Assembly: GCF_035582795.1 (NCBI RefSeq)
Contig: NC_134369.1
Location: 56,854,001 to 56,918,000, forward strand
Origin: Mycteria americana
Lineage: Eukaryota; Chordata; Aves; Ciconiiformes; Ciconiidae
DNA length: 64,000 nt
Reading direction: 5' to 3'
Shown: positions 39,510 to 53,270 of the stretch, one piece after another
How positions within the stretch are numbered: the stretch's first letter is position 1
Layout of the letters: the number at the start of each line of letters is the position of its first letter
Notes under the pieces: generated by a model
What the model was told of the DNA's origin: nothing
The model's database searches: none
What the model saw: only the letters and a program-made list of their open reading frames with translations
Position numbers and translations under genes: made by a program

Positions 39510-42500
39510 GTTTAAATGTCTGGCATGGAGGTGCTTTGGCATTGCAGCTGCTGGGCACAGCGGCTGGGACACGGCCCCAGCCCGGCTGCTGCTTCGCCCT
39601 TGCTTTCCCCTCAGAAGCAGAAACAAAGCAAGCTCCAAAGGAGAGCTCCAAACACTAAAGCAGTGTCAAGTGGATTAAATCCAGCAAATACAATAAAATA
39701 CGAGATTCCCACAGCACCGTGGCTTTCCAGGGCTGTTCTGCTCAAAGTGATGGACACACTGTTACCTGTTTAGAGAGTCAGGGGGAAAAAAGGGTGCAGG
39801 ACAGGCAGCACAGAAAGCCAGATCTATTAACAGCCATCATTAACTCGAGGGACCGGGCCAATGCAGCAGGAATGTAAAGCAGGAATGGACGACAGCTTCA
39901 ATAACAGATGAAGTCCACTTGGGGCAAGTTCGTCTCCAGTAAATCCGAACATGATGGGAAGGATTTGGATTATGACAGTCCCCAAAGAGCAGTGACCCAG
40001 AAAGCTGCTCTGCTGGACTCATTCCCTGAGATCCTGCCACAGAGAACAGGCACAGGAGGAAGACGCTACCCAGTGAGGAAAGACCAAAGAACTGCTTTAG
40101 ACCAGCAATCTCCTCTCCCACCACCCTCAGCTCTGGAGCACGGCTGTAACTGTACAGGATGTGCAATAGACTGGCTTAAAGAAAATAATAATCACCTAAT
40201 TTTGGAGCATATTTTGATCCAGAAAAAAGAAATCTATGTTGGTTTTCTTTCATTTTTTTTTTACTTCCTTATAGATCTGTGCCCTTCGTGTTGCTTGTAA
40301 ACTTAGGGGCATTTCCAGAATGCCATGAGCTAGTCGGGTAAACTGCTACCAGGCAATAGTGGTGCGCTCAGCAGAAAGCCTGTCCTGATTTACTGCCTCC
40401 CTGGAGTAGCTAGGTTAAATAATACTGGTGGAAATCAGCTATTCCTGTAGCAGATGATACTTCTGTTTATCACATTATGTTGCAGACAAGTTTATATCAT
40501 GCAGCTGCTCCGTACATATGTTCCTACTACACTTTTAAGGGGGATACTGCAATCACTACGCAGCGGGAACTTCTGCTATAATAAAAACATGTGTGGGATG
40601 ATGCTGGAGAAATTCCCTCCCCTGCAGCTTTTACACTGTAGACGCTGTTATTCTACACTCTTGGTTCCCCCATCTCCTTAATTTTTTCCCCCTTTCTAAA
40701 AATACTTCCCTTCTGAAACAAGAAACATGCTCAGTTTTGTGCTTAGTTTTGGAGACTGGAGTTTGCAGGAGGTGGAGGGAAGGGGCAGTTCTGCAGGAGT
40801 TTTCTGAAGGTCATGGGCGACAGAGGAGTGCATGGCTCATTGCAAGAAAAAGGACTGGAACTGCCGGTGAAAAAATCTGAGCCTGGATACAGCCAGTGGA
40901 AAAGAGAGGAGCTGGGTGGGGGAGTTTTAAGTGTGGTGCTTAAGAACTAAGCTTTAGAGGTTATTGAACCTGCACACATTTAGATTTGGTTTTTGCAGTG
41001 ATTTCACTAAAGCCCTGTGTTGCTGTGCTGTCTTGGTAGGTCTCACGCAGCTGCTTTCCCTGGCAGATTTGAGAGTCCTTTAGAAAATGAACATATCATT
41101 AGGACCAAAATAAAAATAATACCAGATGAAAGTATCAGTTGCCCAGGCATAAGTGAAGCACATTGTGAGGAAGCGGCTTGCGCAAAGTCGCCGCAGCTCA
41201 GTGAAAAAGCCAGGAAACAAAATGTCTTTTGACTCCCGGCCAGTCCTACCCTCTGGATCATGTTGCCTCCTCCTTAGGAGTCAGACGCAAGCACTGGATT
41301 TGGCCATAACTGCATGACAGGGGTGGCAGCAGCAACTGCCTTGTTGACTTCCCGGGCAGGCGCCAGATCTCTGCCCCAAGCCGGCACGCTGACGCCGTGC
41401 CCAGGGGCTCTGCGTGGCCGAGACCTACGGACAGAAACAAGGTGGGATCGCATAGGGTGCCCAGGAAGGGCTGATGCTAAGCTGGTAGGATAACTTGTAT
41501 TGGTTTTGGCACGGCTGCAGAGGAAGACTAGTATTTCAGTTCAGAGTCCTACACGCTTACGGAAGGATGATGATGCTACAGACAGCAGAGCAGTCAAAGG
41601 ACTATCAAAAAAAGTAGGGAGGGAAAGTCTGTGCTCCAAACAATCGGCAGGTGGAGGGCCAGATCAGCCAGCCTTAATCCTATTAGGCTGTCGGTGAAGC
41701 TGATGGGACCCACCAGAACTGAGGTACGGCCCCGCAAATAGGAGCAAAACATGGTTTCAGCTGCCAAGGTCTTTTGGAGGAGAGCAGGGTTAGGGAGCAC
41801 AGAGGGAGAGTCTGTTCTCTAAAGCATGGTCTGGAGAAGCAGTAGCATTTAAAGGCCTTGTGGAAAAAAGGCTTTTAAGGAGATTACATCATAGCTAGCT
41901 TCTGTGTTACCACTCGGCTCTGGCATTTATCTTTACAATGGACACTCGCGTCAGCCACTGCCCTCTGATCTGACTTTGTCATGTGTTTTTCCAACCAGCA
42001 GTCTCCCTCAGCCGTTTCTCCCTTGCCATCTGATTCTCCCTCAGCAAAAAGGATGGAATTGTTTCTACCCCGATTAAATCACACACTATCGGTTTCTGTT
42101 CCGAGCAAATGAGAATTGAAGCCTGTTCCTTGCAAGGCAGCCTCCTCCTCGCAGCAACACGGTCATTCTGGAGAGCCTCGTCAAATCCACCGCTACGTTT
42201 CCCCGCTCTCCGTAACCTGGATCAGCACCAGGCTGGGCAGCACCGAGATAGTCCTAGTGACACCCCCAGATAGTCCGAAGCGCTGCCTCCTCGTGAGAGC
42301 TGTCGCTCAGGTGAGCCCTGCTGTACCTGGTGGCCCGCTTTCCGAACACAGGAGTTGTCGATCAGATTAGTGGGTATCTGGTGCCTCTAAGAAACAGGTC
42401 ACAGCTGCCTGAAAACTTGCTGTTAAATTAGTAGCCTTGAATTTATTTTAAAGGTGACCTGATTTCCAGAGGTTCTGAGCACTCAGAGAGCCAGGATGCT

Positions 42501-45500
42501 TTAACCCGGGTGCTTGAATGCAGATATACAAGCTTAAGTTTAATCTTCTGAGTTTTATGATATAGGCTTTAACCTCCATGTAGGCAGAGTGTCATGGTGG
42601 GTAGAGGACAGAAATTCCTCTCAGGACATGGGTTCCAGCCTCAGCTCTCCCCCTTGCTTGTTGGGTGATTTTGGAGAATCCAGCCTCTGATTCTCCTTCT
42701 CCAGAATGGGGACGGTAGTCCCAGCTTTCCAAACTGTTGCAAGATGTAGGGATAACGTGCAACATAAGGCTGCATGTCAGCACTGTTGTTATTCTTTTCC
42801 CAATTCTCTAATAGGCTAAATAGGTAAATTTGTAAGTACTTCATCTATATTTCTACAAGAACCAGCTGTATTTCCCTGACCTTCCCATCAACTACCTATT
42901 CAAGCAAACGCAGCAGCAAGGCCACGGTCTACAGCAGAACAACAGCAGCACGGCACTGACCTGGGGACAGTAATTCTCAGTTCTTTTGAACAGAGGCACC
43001 ACTGAGAGGCACAGAGATGCGCCAGCACAGTACCATCCACTTCATTGCACAAACACACAGTCTGGCTCTCCAGAAGCAAGCAACGCGCGCAGAAAGCACG
43101 GGCTATTCTTCAGCAGGGAAAATTAGTGCTGAGGATCATCTGCTTGCCTCAGCAAACGGTGGGACCCTGTCACGTTACGGCAGTGAAAAGAGCATCCTGC
43201 AGAAAAGAGGCCTGAAAACACTGAACATCCGTGCTGTCTGCCTTTGCCATTTCGGCGGTGTGATACCTGAAAGCAGAGTAGCATATTTCCATCAGTATTC
43301 AACAAGCACAGACACATGCACACATACATAGATACAGATTTCTATATATGTCCCTCCCCCATTCTGCTTTGGCTGGCACAGATTTCCTAGAGAGGATCTA
43401 AAAATGAGTATGATACACAGGGACGAGTGAACTCCCAACAGTTTTTAAGGATGAACTTAACACCTGTAATAGGTGTCAAACCACCAGCCTTGCAGACCAG
43501 GTGGGTACTGCAGCCCGTCCCCTGCCAGTGTGCCCCAGGTATGTGTGCCCTGCGGCCGCTTGTGCGAGGAGCCGGTCGGTCGCCCCGCTGCGTGAGCCTC
43601 TGACTTCCTTGCTGCATCTTGTAACAAGGTTGAAAAAAATCAGAAGCTTCTGTTTTGGTGTTTGCTGTGGCGGGCCCCCTGCCCGCTGAGACCCACAGAG
43701 CTCAGTACACGTGCGAGCAACTTCAACATGGGCAAGAGGAGGTTCGCAGCTATGAATCAAACACGGAGACTTTTTCAAGCTTCTTGGGAAAAGGGCTACC
43801 TTTCTTTGCAGGCTTACAGCACTGAGCCCTGGGATATTTGACAGTGGTAAGGACCAGTGGAAGCAGTAAAGGGTCACATACGAACTGGAATTCGCTGGGG
43901 ACAGGAGATGCATTTTCCCACAGAGCTTTCCTCCTCCATCACATAGCCAAAATCACCTCCCAGATCCACCGCAGTAAGATAGGTATGAAGAGAAATGAGT
44001 TTTCTGGACAGTTGACTCCCCCAGTCAAGCTGGCTTGCTTTCAGGCTGTTTCAGAGGCTGTTTTGGGGCAGAAGATGGGCTTGTCACCAGCTACTAGGTA
44101 TTTCAGGGAGAGATAGGCTCCTGCAGGGGGTGGTGCAGCTGCAGAGGGCATCTCATGAAGAACTGACTGCCAAGGAGCAAAGCCATGAGTAGAAAATTGG
44201 CCTCATCCTCCCTGTGTCCTCCCTCGTGACCTGCTGGCCACCACCTGCCTCAGGTCAGCAGCAAGGAAGGGCTTAGTAAACAGCACATAGAAAGCATCCA
44301 TCCTCTCCAAAATAAGGTGGAGTAGGTCATGGTTTAGGACACTTGCTGGGAGTTAAGTGGTTTGGAGAGTTCATTCAGCACCTATCTGCATCTTTAGGTG
44401 ATAAAAGCCCTTCAAAAGCTAGCCCTTGATTTTACTGAGCCTCAGGCACCCTTGGATGAAATCCATGCCCCAGCAGGCACTGTGAAGGCAGGTATAGCTG
44501 AGCCTGTTAAGGTACTATGGCAGTGGCACCCATAGGGACACTTAACTACCTGTAGTGATATCCCTTCAGGCTGTTAATTCCCATCTCTGCTGATACACGC
44601 ACCTTTGCCAGGGGTTTGTTGAAGCTATATCATCTCATTGCCGGAGGAGAAATAAGACATGACGTAGCGATGTTTTGCACCGTGGGTTCTTGTCCAGCCC
44701 CTCAGGCTGCCTCCTTTCTTTCATTACCATGCGGTGACAGTGTGGCCATAGGCTCTGCCTCTTGCTCCCAGCACGGTGAACGCCTTATCCTCCTCGCTGT
44801 GTGGTGGTGCAGCCTCCTCTTCAATCAGTGGTAGGACAGGACATATCTGATCAACTCTGTAGCAATTACTGTTCACTTCTGAGCCTAAAAATAATAATAA
44901 TCTTCAGTGCTTTACATCCACTAGTCTCAAGTCTAAACAGAGGTGAAAAATTATGTCCGTTTCAGGTGTGATAACTCTGAGTGGCTGATCGGGTAGTTGA
45001 CTCTCCTGGGATCTCCCAGCAGGTCAGCGGCAGAGGGAGAAGCAGCACCCTGGACTCTCTTTTTGCCGTTGCCTGCAGGGTGGGCAAGATGCTTCCTGCG
45101 GGAGTCACAGTACATCACCATCAAGTCTTCTGAAAGCTTATCCATCTTTCACCTCTTGCAGTGAACAGGCCTTCAAAGGAGGGATGATATAGACTGAAAT
45201 TCAAATAGCTGAAATATGATTTCGGAAGTCTAAGCTCCTACAGTGATGACCAATCTTTTGCTGGAGAATGATTAATAAGATACCTCAGGGTTGGCAGATT
45301 TAATCCCACAGAAAGATGGCAGATTTTCTTGGTATAATGTTCTATATATAGATCAAATTAAGGTCCAGATCTGCACAACTTCTTCAGGCTGCACAGTATT
45401 CACATGAGTGGTTCCACCAAAGTCACAGGCTATGAAATCTAAGTAAAATTCAGTGCTACTGGTATGATTAAGATATTGTCTCTTAGATCCTTTAGTGGCT

Positions 45501-46760
45501 TTTTAAAGAGCTCAGGAACCTCCAGATAAAAGCAAAGATTGGACAAGCCTCACAGCTTAGAGCTGAAACTGTTTCAAAATTAGTTCCCCTTCAGGGAAGG
45601 CAGATGATACAAAACCAGCTTCAGCCAACTGCAGACTGAATTTCCTAACACAGATTGTGGAAGACTTGGAAATACTTGGAATATTTAGTAGCATATGTGT
45701 TAGTGGCAGCAGTTTCTAAGGCACCAGTTTGTGTCCATCTCTAAAAAATTAGTGGTTTGCCTGTTGGGCATTCAGATACTATATGGAGAGAGTGACTATA
45801 ATAGACGTATACTTTAGATTGGTAAGTACAGATGGCTTTAGAGAGTTCACTGTACAAAGAAAGCCATATTGCAAGTCGTATGACTGAGTTTTAGGGAACA
45901 GCCGGCTGACTATGTAGCAGATACTTCTGTTAGTGTATGGCATCTATATAAACATAATCCTTCTGTTTGATATTACATAGTTTATTCCTTATATCACTTC
46001 AATGGCTCAGTTATTGCTGGAAGTAAGGGCTACAGCTATCACTTAAAAATGTCCCCAAGGAGACCAATTAATAATTCCCATACCTAGTGCACTCAAGTTT
46101 CTTTTCCAAATTGTATTCAGGTTCAACTTAAGGGAAATAAAATTGATGACCCACCCAGAGTAAAATGGGACTGAAATGTGAAATGCCTTCCAAATCAGGG
46201 GTAAATTTAATCCTAATAGAAATAAAATTACATTTCTCAACTGATAAATTTTCATGCAGTGTCCATAAAATACAGAATACCTAAAATGGCAATTACATCA
46301 CATTAACAGATCAAGTCGTTTCACTGTGCCAAATGCCCAACACAAAAGTCCTCAGTCACCTCTCAGAGTACTCTCTGAGTAACTCTCTGAAAGCTAAAAG
46401 ACAAAGAACAGGCTACCTTACAGTGACAAAAGCGAGCAAATTGGTTACTGGTTGCTATCTGCACTTTCTTCAGGCTTTACACAGGAGTCTGAACCTGCAC
46501 AGGTAGGGGAGCTTTTGCAGAGATGCTGCTCACCTTCACTCCCCACTGAAGCCTACAGCAGTAGGCAGCCAGCGCTGCAGAATGATGCCCCGTAAAGCTG
46601 AGGTAGAGCACCTGCAGCTTGCCAAATCAAACCGAGGGTTAAAACAAACCCTCCCTTTGCTCCACTGATAGTCATTTCCTTTGGCTATGAAATAAGATTA
46701 TGCACTGCTTCCAAAAGGAAAGGAAAATGTCCAGAGATGATTCAATAGAATCTGCTCCAT

Positions 46761-46820
46761 TGGTAAAAGTCCAGTTTAATAGCAGCAGTGCTCCTGGTAA
46801 AAGTCCGGTTTAACAGCAGC
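46761..46820. repeat. 26-bp direct repeat, period 34
   Basis: TGGTAAAAGTCCAGTTTAAT plus AGCAGC at 46761-46786 recurs at 46795-46820 with two substitutions. Confidence 0.9.
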
Positions 46821-47196
46821 GTTTGTGATGGAACAGATTTTTGTGTAAAATATTTCTAACCAACGAACTGATGAAATGTCAGCTCCATTTAAAAGACACT
46901 TCAAAATTATAAACCGATTCATTTTAATAACAATTAGGAATTCACAATTTTCTACTATATATGTGGTTATAATGTGATATGATTTACTAGTGGAAGTGTT
47001 AAATTAACTTGCATAATTATTAACGACAGTTTTTGGCAGTGGCATCAGTTATTAACCTATGTTTGTACTATATTAATGGACACTATGTACTGACTTGGGG
47101 ATAACAGCCCAAATGTCCAGACTGCTGCTTCCTTGATCTGCTACGTCGACTTAAAAATTACCCGTAAGTTGCAATTACACAGGCAGTGCAACACCT

Positions 47197-47223
47197 TTAT
47201 ATCATGTTTACAACATGATATAA
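47197..47223. repeat. Perfect 12-bp inverted repeat with 3-bp loop
   Basis: TTATATCATGTT and AACATGATATAA are exact reverse complements around TAC. It is AT-rich, so it may be cruciform-prone or coincidental. Confidence 0.85.
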
Positions 47224-50200
47224 TGCACAATGCACAAAACCGTTACAAGAACATACGTTTCTGTGGGTCTGCTTTACCAAGGTCAGCCACTTAGCCCTCC
47301 CTGCTAGAACAGCTTGTGCCAGTTAAGAGTTTACTTCTGATTTGTCGGAGACGAGGCACAACTTCTGCCACGGGCAGGGGAACCTACAATTACTTGTAAA
47401 TCAGCAGCCTCTGACTCATCAGTAACTTCACTGAAGATTTGTTATCTTCTTAATCAGTGAAATGGTAGGCATGTACAAATGGACTGCCATCCACACAGGG
47501 AATTAATGTCTTCAGCTTAGCCAACTCCTTCTGCTTAAAAAAAAAAAATATCAAGCTGTTGGAGTATGCATCTCAGAGTAGAAAGAACTGTTCTACTGCA
47601 GAATCGGTTTAATATCTGATGCTTCTTTTTTCAAAATTAGACAATGCTTTTAATCTATAGATAACAGAACTCCCACTGATTCCTGCACTGCAAAATCTGG
47701 CCTGAGGCTCTTACTTTTAAATACTTCAAAATGTATGAACGAGTGCATTTTCAAGAGAGTGGATTTTTCCATAATATGGATTTATTACTGCATGAAAAAT
47801 TCAAAACAAATCTGCAAGGTCCCAGAGCAGGGGGAAGATTCATCACTAGCCTAAGTAAAAATTAGACTTGACAAAACATTTCAGAATTTATTGTGGTGAA
47901 AACCTCTGACTTGGGAAGGCAATGGAAGCTGTGATTGACAGTCTGATCTAACCAGTGTTTTACAAAGATAGACAGAGTTTACAACAGCCCAATATGAGGA
48001 GATGTTAGGTGCACGAGTGATAGCAGAATCCTATCATGAAAGTATTAGCATGAACCTTTCCAGTCTTACCTGCTTTCTAGTCACTAATCCAGCTCTTCAG
48101 ACTGAGTAAAACATCCCAGATGTCCAAACTGTTTCAAACTTCGTATTTGATTGCTGCTTAAGAAATCTCCTCACCCTAAATAATTTCCTCATTTTGACTG
48201 GGCGGTGAGGACTTGTAACTTTTATTCCTACGCCAGAAATGACTGTGCTAAATGCAAAAAATATCAAGATTTTTAAGTCTTTATGTCTTTAGTGATAAAA
48301 TCAGAGGTACCTGCAGTTTGAGGCAGGAAATCTAATCATTGCATTTCTGATTTAGGTGGGTGAATTCTGCCTAAATCCCATCTTGGACACTTAATGATTT
48401 GGTTCACTGTGCTAACAGAGAAGGTAGTGTCTGTGATGTGAAAACAACACAATGGGGACCTGGACTAGACTCTGCATGTGCCGTCATCCATGACTTCAGG
48501 CTGTGGGGCTGGATTTCAATTTAGATTTGAAAGCCTCAAGTTCTTAGAGTCACAATCCTCCAGTAAAATGAAAGTGTATGTGGGAGAAGACAAGAATTGA
48601 ATTTTGGTTTTGCTTTGTAAATTATAAACAATGCTCTCACACAAGACTGTAATTCACAGTATGACAGCTGTGTTACCAAAACTGAAAGGGCTTCCCTGTT
48701 TCAGCGTTCTGCTTGCATTTAAAAAAAATCACTGTCTAGACCAGACTTGTGGTAAAACAATATTCTCTCACAGTAGCTGTCATTACCATAAATGTCTTTG
48801 TGTAGGAGACAATATGCCCCCTGCCATTTTGGTGCTACTGTAGTTCTCTTCCGTTACTGTTCAGTTTTGGTAGTCGCTATGTCATATGAAGTATGGAGGA
48901 AAACATCTTCCCCATATTATAAAACAAAACCACTCCCATCTGTTTGCTAACAATTCCTTTGGGCATCAGCACTTGGGAGAAGTTAATCAAAGACTCCTCA
49001 AGTGTGCCCAAATATCTCAAAACTACTCAGAACTGGTCCTTCTGGCAGAAGGGTGGTAGGTAAATGCTGGTCCTGCCAGCTGAGCCCTTAGGGTCAGAAC
49101 TGCATTTGCAGAAGCTGTTTGGAAACGTGCAAAGCACTCCCACGACAAAAGGCCTACCCAAAGGGAAACTTAAAGTCAGAGCTCTCTGAGATGCTCAACC
49201 CATATTGCAGCAGCTACACCAGACTGCCCGCAGCAAATTCTTTGGCACCGCATGTTTTAAAACATGTGGTGGTCTCCAGGAGGATTTCAATTCAGTTTGC
49301 AATCACAACCTCCCCTCAACTCCTGGGGGACGATCATAGACCTCTGCCAAGGACAAAAGTCCTTTTGGCATTGCGTAGGCAAGGACATCAACGTCTATAC
49401 CCATGTAGCACCAGAAGCGATGTGGTGAGCATCAGGACCATGCTCAGCTCTCCTGCTTGAATGGCCATGCGGAGACTGCTCAGCAGGAAGCTCAAACTCA
49501 TTCGCTGGATCCACACGGGGTCACCCTGTCCATTCTACCACCAAGATTTAGGTCATAGAAAAGCCTAAGCAAAAACCATTCCTTATTCTTTTATGTCCCA
49601 GAGCCATACGGTTTTTATTTCTATAACAAGTTCCTGCTGTGAAAGACGATGTTGTTAATAGTCAGCAAGCCAAATCTGCAAATTTTAGTTGCTTTAAAAT
49701 CTACTCAATGTTTAAGAAGTTCCAGACTGTTCCTGTACTTCAGATTCCTGCCTATATACACACATTGTGACCATCTGTCCTAAAAGATCCGAATGTCCTT
49801 AGCTTTCCTACTTGCACTGAAGGGACCCTGCACACTTTTTGAAATTAAGCTATACATCTGTGCTCATACAGTTGCCAAAAAGTTGCACCCTTCCTGCAGT
49901 TGGTAATTTTTATTTTGGCATTTTCAGCAGCCCAAATAATTAGTTAATTAGATGCACTATCTCCAAAGATAAAGGAAAAGATTTCACCTTGAAAAACAAA
50001 ATCATACAATTACAGCCTGGAGATTAGAGTCCTCTGCAGTGATGTCATTCACTTTGGCTTTGCACTGACTTGATCTTGCTTTATCTCAACTGATAGCTCA
50101 GGGCAAACTTTCACTGAGGTCAGGAGCTGTAAAGACCTCACTGTGTACCTATGTGCAAGCGTCCAACGAGTCAGAGGTTGGTTCCCATATCCAGACTCAG

Positions 50201-53164
50201 CTGTACTAGTACAGCTTGTAATGATCTTGGATAAAAACTTGTATTTAAGTTTCCTTCTCTAAATTTTGACTGAAGCAATGTTTGACTGGACACACCCATC
50301 ATCCAGAGAGGGGATGGCAGTACCATGGACTCCTCACCCAACACAGGAGACGGGTAGAGCAGAGACAGCAAATGTCCCTAACCAGCAAGTGAAGAGTTCA
50401 TGCTGAACATCCTTACTCTTCCCTGTACAATTTTGAAGAAGTCACTTCTGAAATGTTTTTTCCTCAAACCTTACACAGGTTAAAACTGATACTGACTGCA
50501 GTGTATGTCTAGCTTTAAGCCTTCCTGTTTTGAAAGCCTAGCTTCTGCTTCCAAACAAAGTCCTTCCTTCTTTGCAATGCCCCTGGAGAAACCTGCATGC
50601 TCACAAAGTATTTAAGGGTTGACAACAGCAGCATTTTAGATTTTGAAGGGTCAACATCATTTGAACTAGCTTAATCTCATGGGTCTGTGAAGCTGGGTTA
50701 GAAATGCTGCCTAAACAAGTACTCCATCCACCTTGCCTTAGTCCTGGCTGAAATCCAGAGACAAGGAGGAAAGCAGACGGGGGGAAAAAAAGAAACAGTT
50801 AATTAAAGGCCAGGTTCTGAACATCTCTATCTCCTTCAGGTCATTATAGCCACATCTAGGGAACACACTCAATTTCATTGAAAGTTCCCCCTTTCCTTTC
50901 TGCCAGCATCTAAGCTTAGTTGGTCCCTCAAAGCCTCATGAGCTTTCCCTTCACTTCATCAACAAGCAGTTTTCTAGGCACGGGTTAAAAAGCAGGCTGC
51001 TGCTTGCATAAGGAGAGTTACTGTGGAAACATCAATATGCCAGACCTTCTGGAGGAACCACAACTGGCTCAGCAACCATGTCTCTTGACAGTCCCCATCA
51101 CGTTGTCACACAGTCCCCACCATCCTAGTTACTTCTAACACAGGCTGGAGCCCCTCTCCTTGAAGACCCTCAGTAAGATACACATCTATACCAAATAAGA
51201 CAGCAGTATCTCGGTGGGACGCCAACAAACTGCATCTGGAATGAAGCTCAGTAAACTCAAAACTGAAATGCTCCATGTGTCTCACTTCTTTACAGAAGGA
51301 GACAAGGCTGAACTAGCAATATTGAGAGAGCCAGCATACACAGGGACCAGCGTGGCTGATCCTAGCCTTCATTCAGATACCGTAAAGCAGATAGATTCAC
51401 TGGGGCAGACCAGGAGTCCTCTGCTCAGCGAAGAGGAGGCACATGGATATGCTGCCATAAGGGAATGTCCCATGACAGCTGCAGAGCAGATGCACTGAAG
51501 GCAAGAACAGGGGTTGGAAGGGACATCGGAAACGCCAGTGGTCTGTGTGAAGGAGTTAGAAATGTGGGAGAAGGAGGCCTGGTGTCATGGCTGAAGGAGG
51601 ACAAAAGCAGTGTATGTTTTCTACCCTGGAGCCTGGAGTTCTGATGGCAGAAGCATTCTCTGAATTCACCAGTCCATAATTTTGTTGTCCATATTTGGAA
51701 ATATATGGGCCACATGATCTAATTTAATCTCCCATATTCATATTGTTGAACAAATGATGCGCCTCTTCAGGGTGCACTGAAATACACCCCACACATTCCT
51801 GTTGTAAATACATGACTATAACAGTGAGGTGTCTCCGAAAGCCTGGAAAGTTGGTGTTTCTACCACCGCTCATGTATTTAGACTGACTGCTAAGTTGTCT
51901 GTGATTTTACTCATTTTCTGTGGAGGAAATTAGCTTATTGTCCTTCACAGTAAAAACAACATTTACCAGTTATTATACGTGCATTCTGGAATTCACAACG
52001 TTTAACAGATTTTGTATAAATCTATCTGCAGGAAGCAGCGCTAAAGATTTGTCGCTGGATCAACCTGTCAATATCGAAATGTCTAAAGAGACACTAAATG
52101 CACTGTAATTGTTCCTGAAAGTCCTCAGTTGTCCTCAAGCACAATACAAACCTTTCAGGGAGTAATTCAGCTGCTCAAAACAGTTATCCAGTGCAATCCC
52201 ATACATCCAAGTAGGGTTTGCAAAACACTCAGGTGGGTGTTAGAGAGATAGAGAGAGAGACAGAACACAAAGAGGGTCCCCTGCTTTTCCATAGCAGCAG
52301 CTGGAGACCAGACAGGACATGTCAAAGAGGCTAGATGGCTTCATTTAGCAGATAACTGAGCTGTCAGTGTCTGTAGTAACTGGATGGACAGGAATTTTGT
52401 ATCTATTGGCTTTAATCATCAGGCCCAAACCACAGTAGCTGCTTTAGAAGGTTGTAGAGATGGTCTAAACCTCCAACAACATTCAGCTTGATTGCAAAAA
52501 GAGCTTTTAAGGAGGCTGCAGCCTTTTGTGGCTCACAAAGCTCTGAGAGCAATGCCAGCATCTTTATGAAGTGCCTTAAGGCGCAGACACTGTACCTTGT
52601 AAAGGTAAAAAACTCGCAGCTCCTGGGGTGCTGCTTTTTTGCAGAGGTCTTTCCAGTACTTAACTTCAGTCACTTAAAAAGTGAAAAGTGCAAGTCTAGC
52701 ATCAACTACTTAATAATAGCTTGCCTTGTCCATTTATTGCGCTCTCCTCTGAATGCTGTTTAAAAGCGGTGTCTATAACATCAATATTTAACCACGAGGC
52801 TTGCTCATTCTCACAAGGATGGGGATTGCTGTGCACGTGGGCTAAATCACAGTGCCTAGACAGCTGATAATAATGAAAGCATCTTTCAAGATGAGGCACT
52901 TGATTGCTACTCTAAAGCTTACTGGTGAAAGGAATGTGTAATCTATTTTTTTTTATTGCATTTGAAATGAAATAACTTGTTTAAATATGAGTCATCTGGA
53001 TTTATATAGCTCATTTTTAGAACTGGGTTAGCACCTGGCAATCCAGCCTGAGTAAGCATCAGGCTATCCCAGTCGCAAGCCCATTTGATTTCTCTTTCCT
53101 CTTTTTGCAACGTGTGACAGACTTCTTTTTTTCTGATACGATTTCCTTCCCGCTTCAGAGGAGA

Positions 53165-53270
53165 CAAATCCACGCGCTCAGGCCAGCTGCCTGACGGCAG
53201 CCCGGGGAGGGGAAGCAGCCTGGCAGCCGTGCCCTCCCCGCGGCGCAGCTGAGCCGCAGGGCTGGTCCCT
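53165..53270. other. Intronic GC/CpG-rich patch 1.5 kb from coding exon 2
   Basis: About 100 bp of GC-rich sequence with clustered CpGs (for example CCCTCCCCGCGGCGCAGCTG). It is surrounded by AT-rich DNA and no protein frame is recognised. Confidence 0.4.

Noticed and set aside
51500..51535. Possible antisense CR1 fragment (GGGGTTGGAAGGGACATC)
   Set aside because: Only about 20 bp match the CR1 3' region and the expected terminal sequence is missing, so it could be chance.
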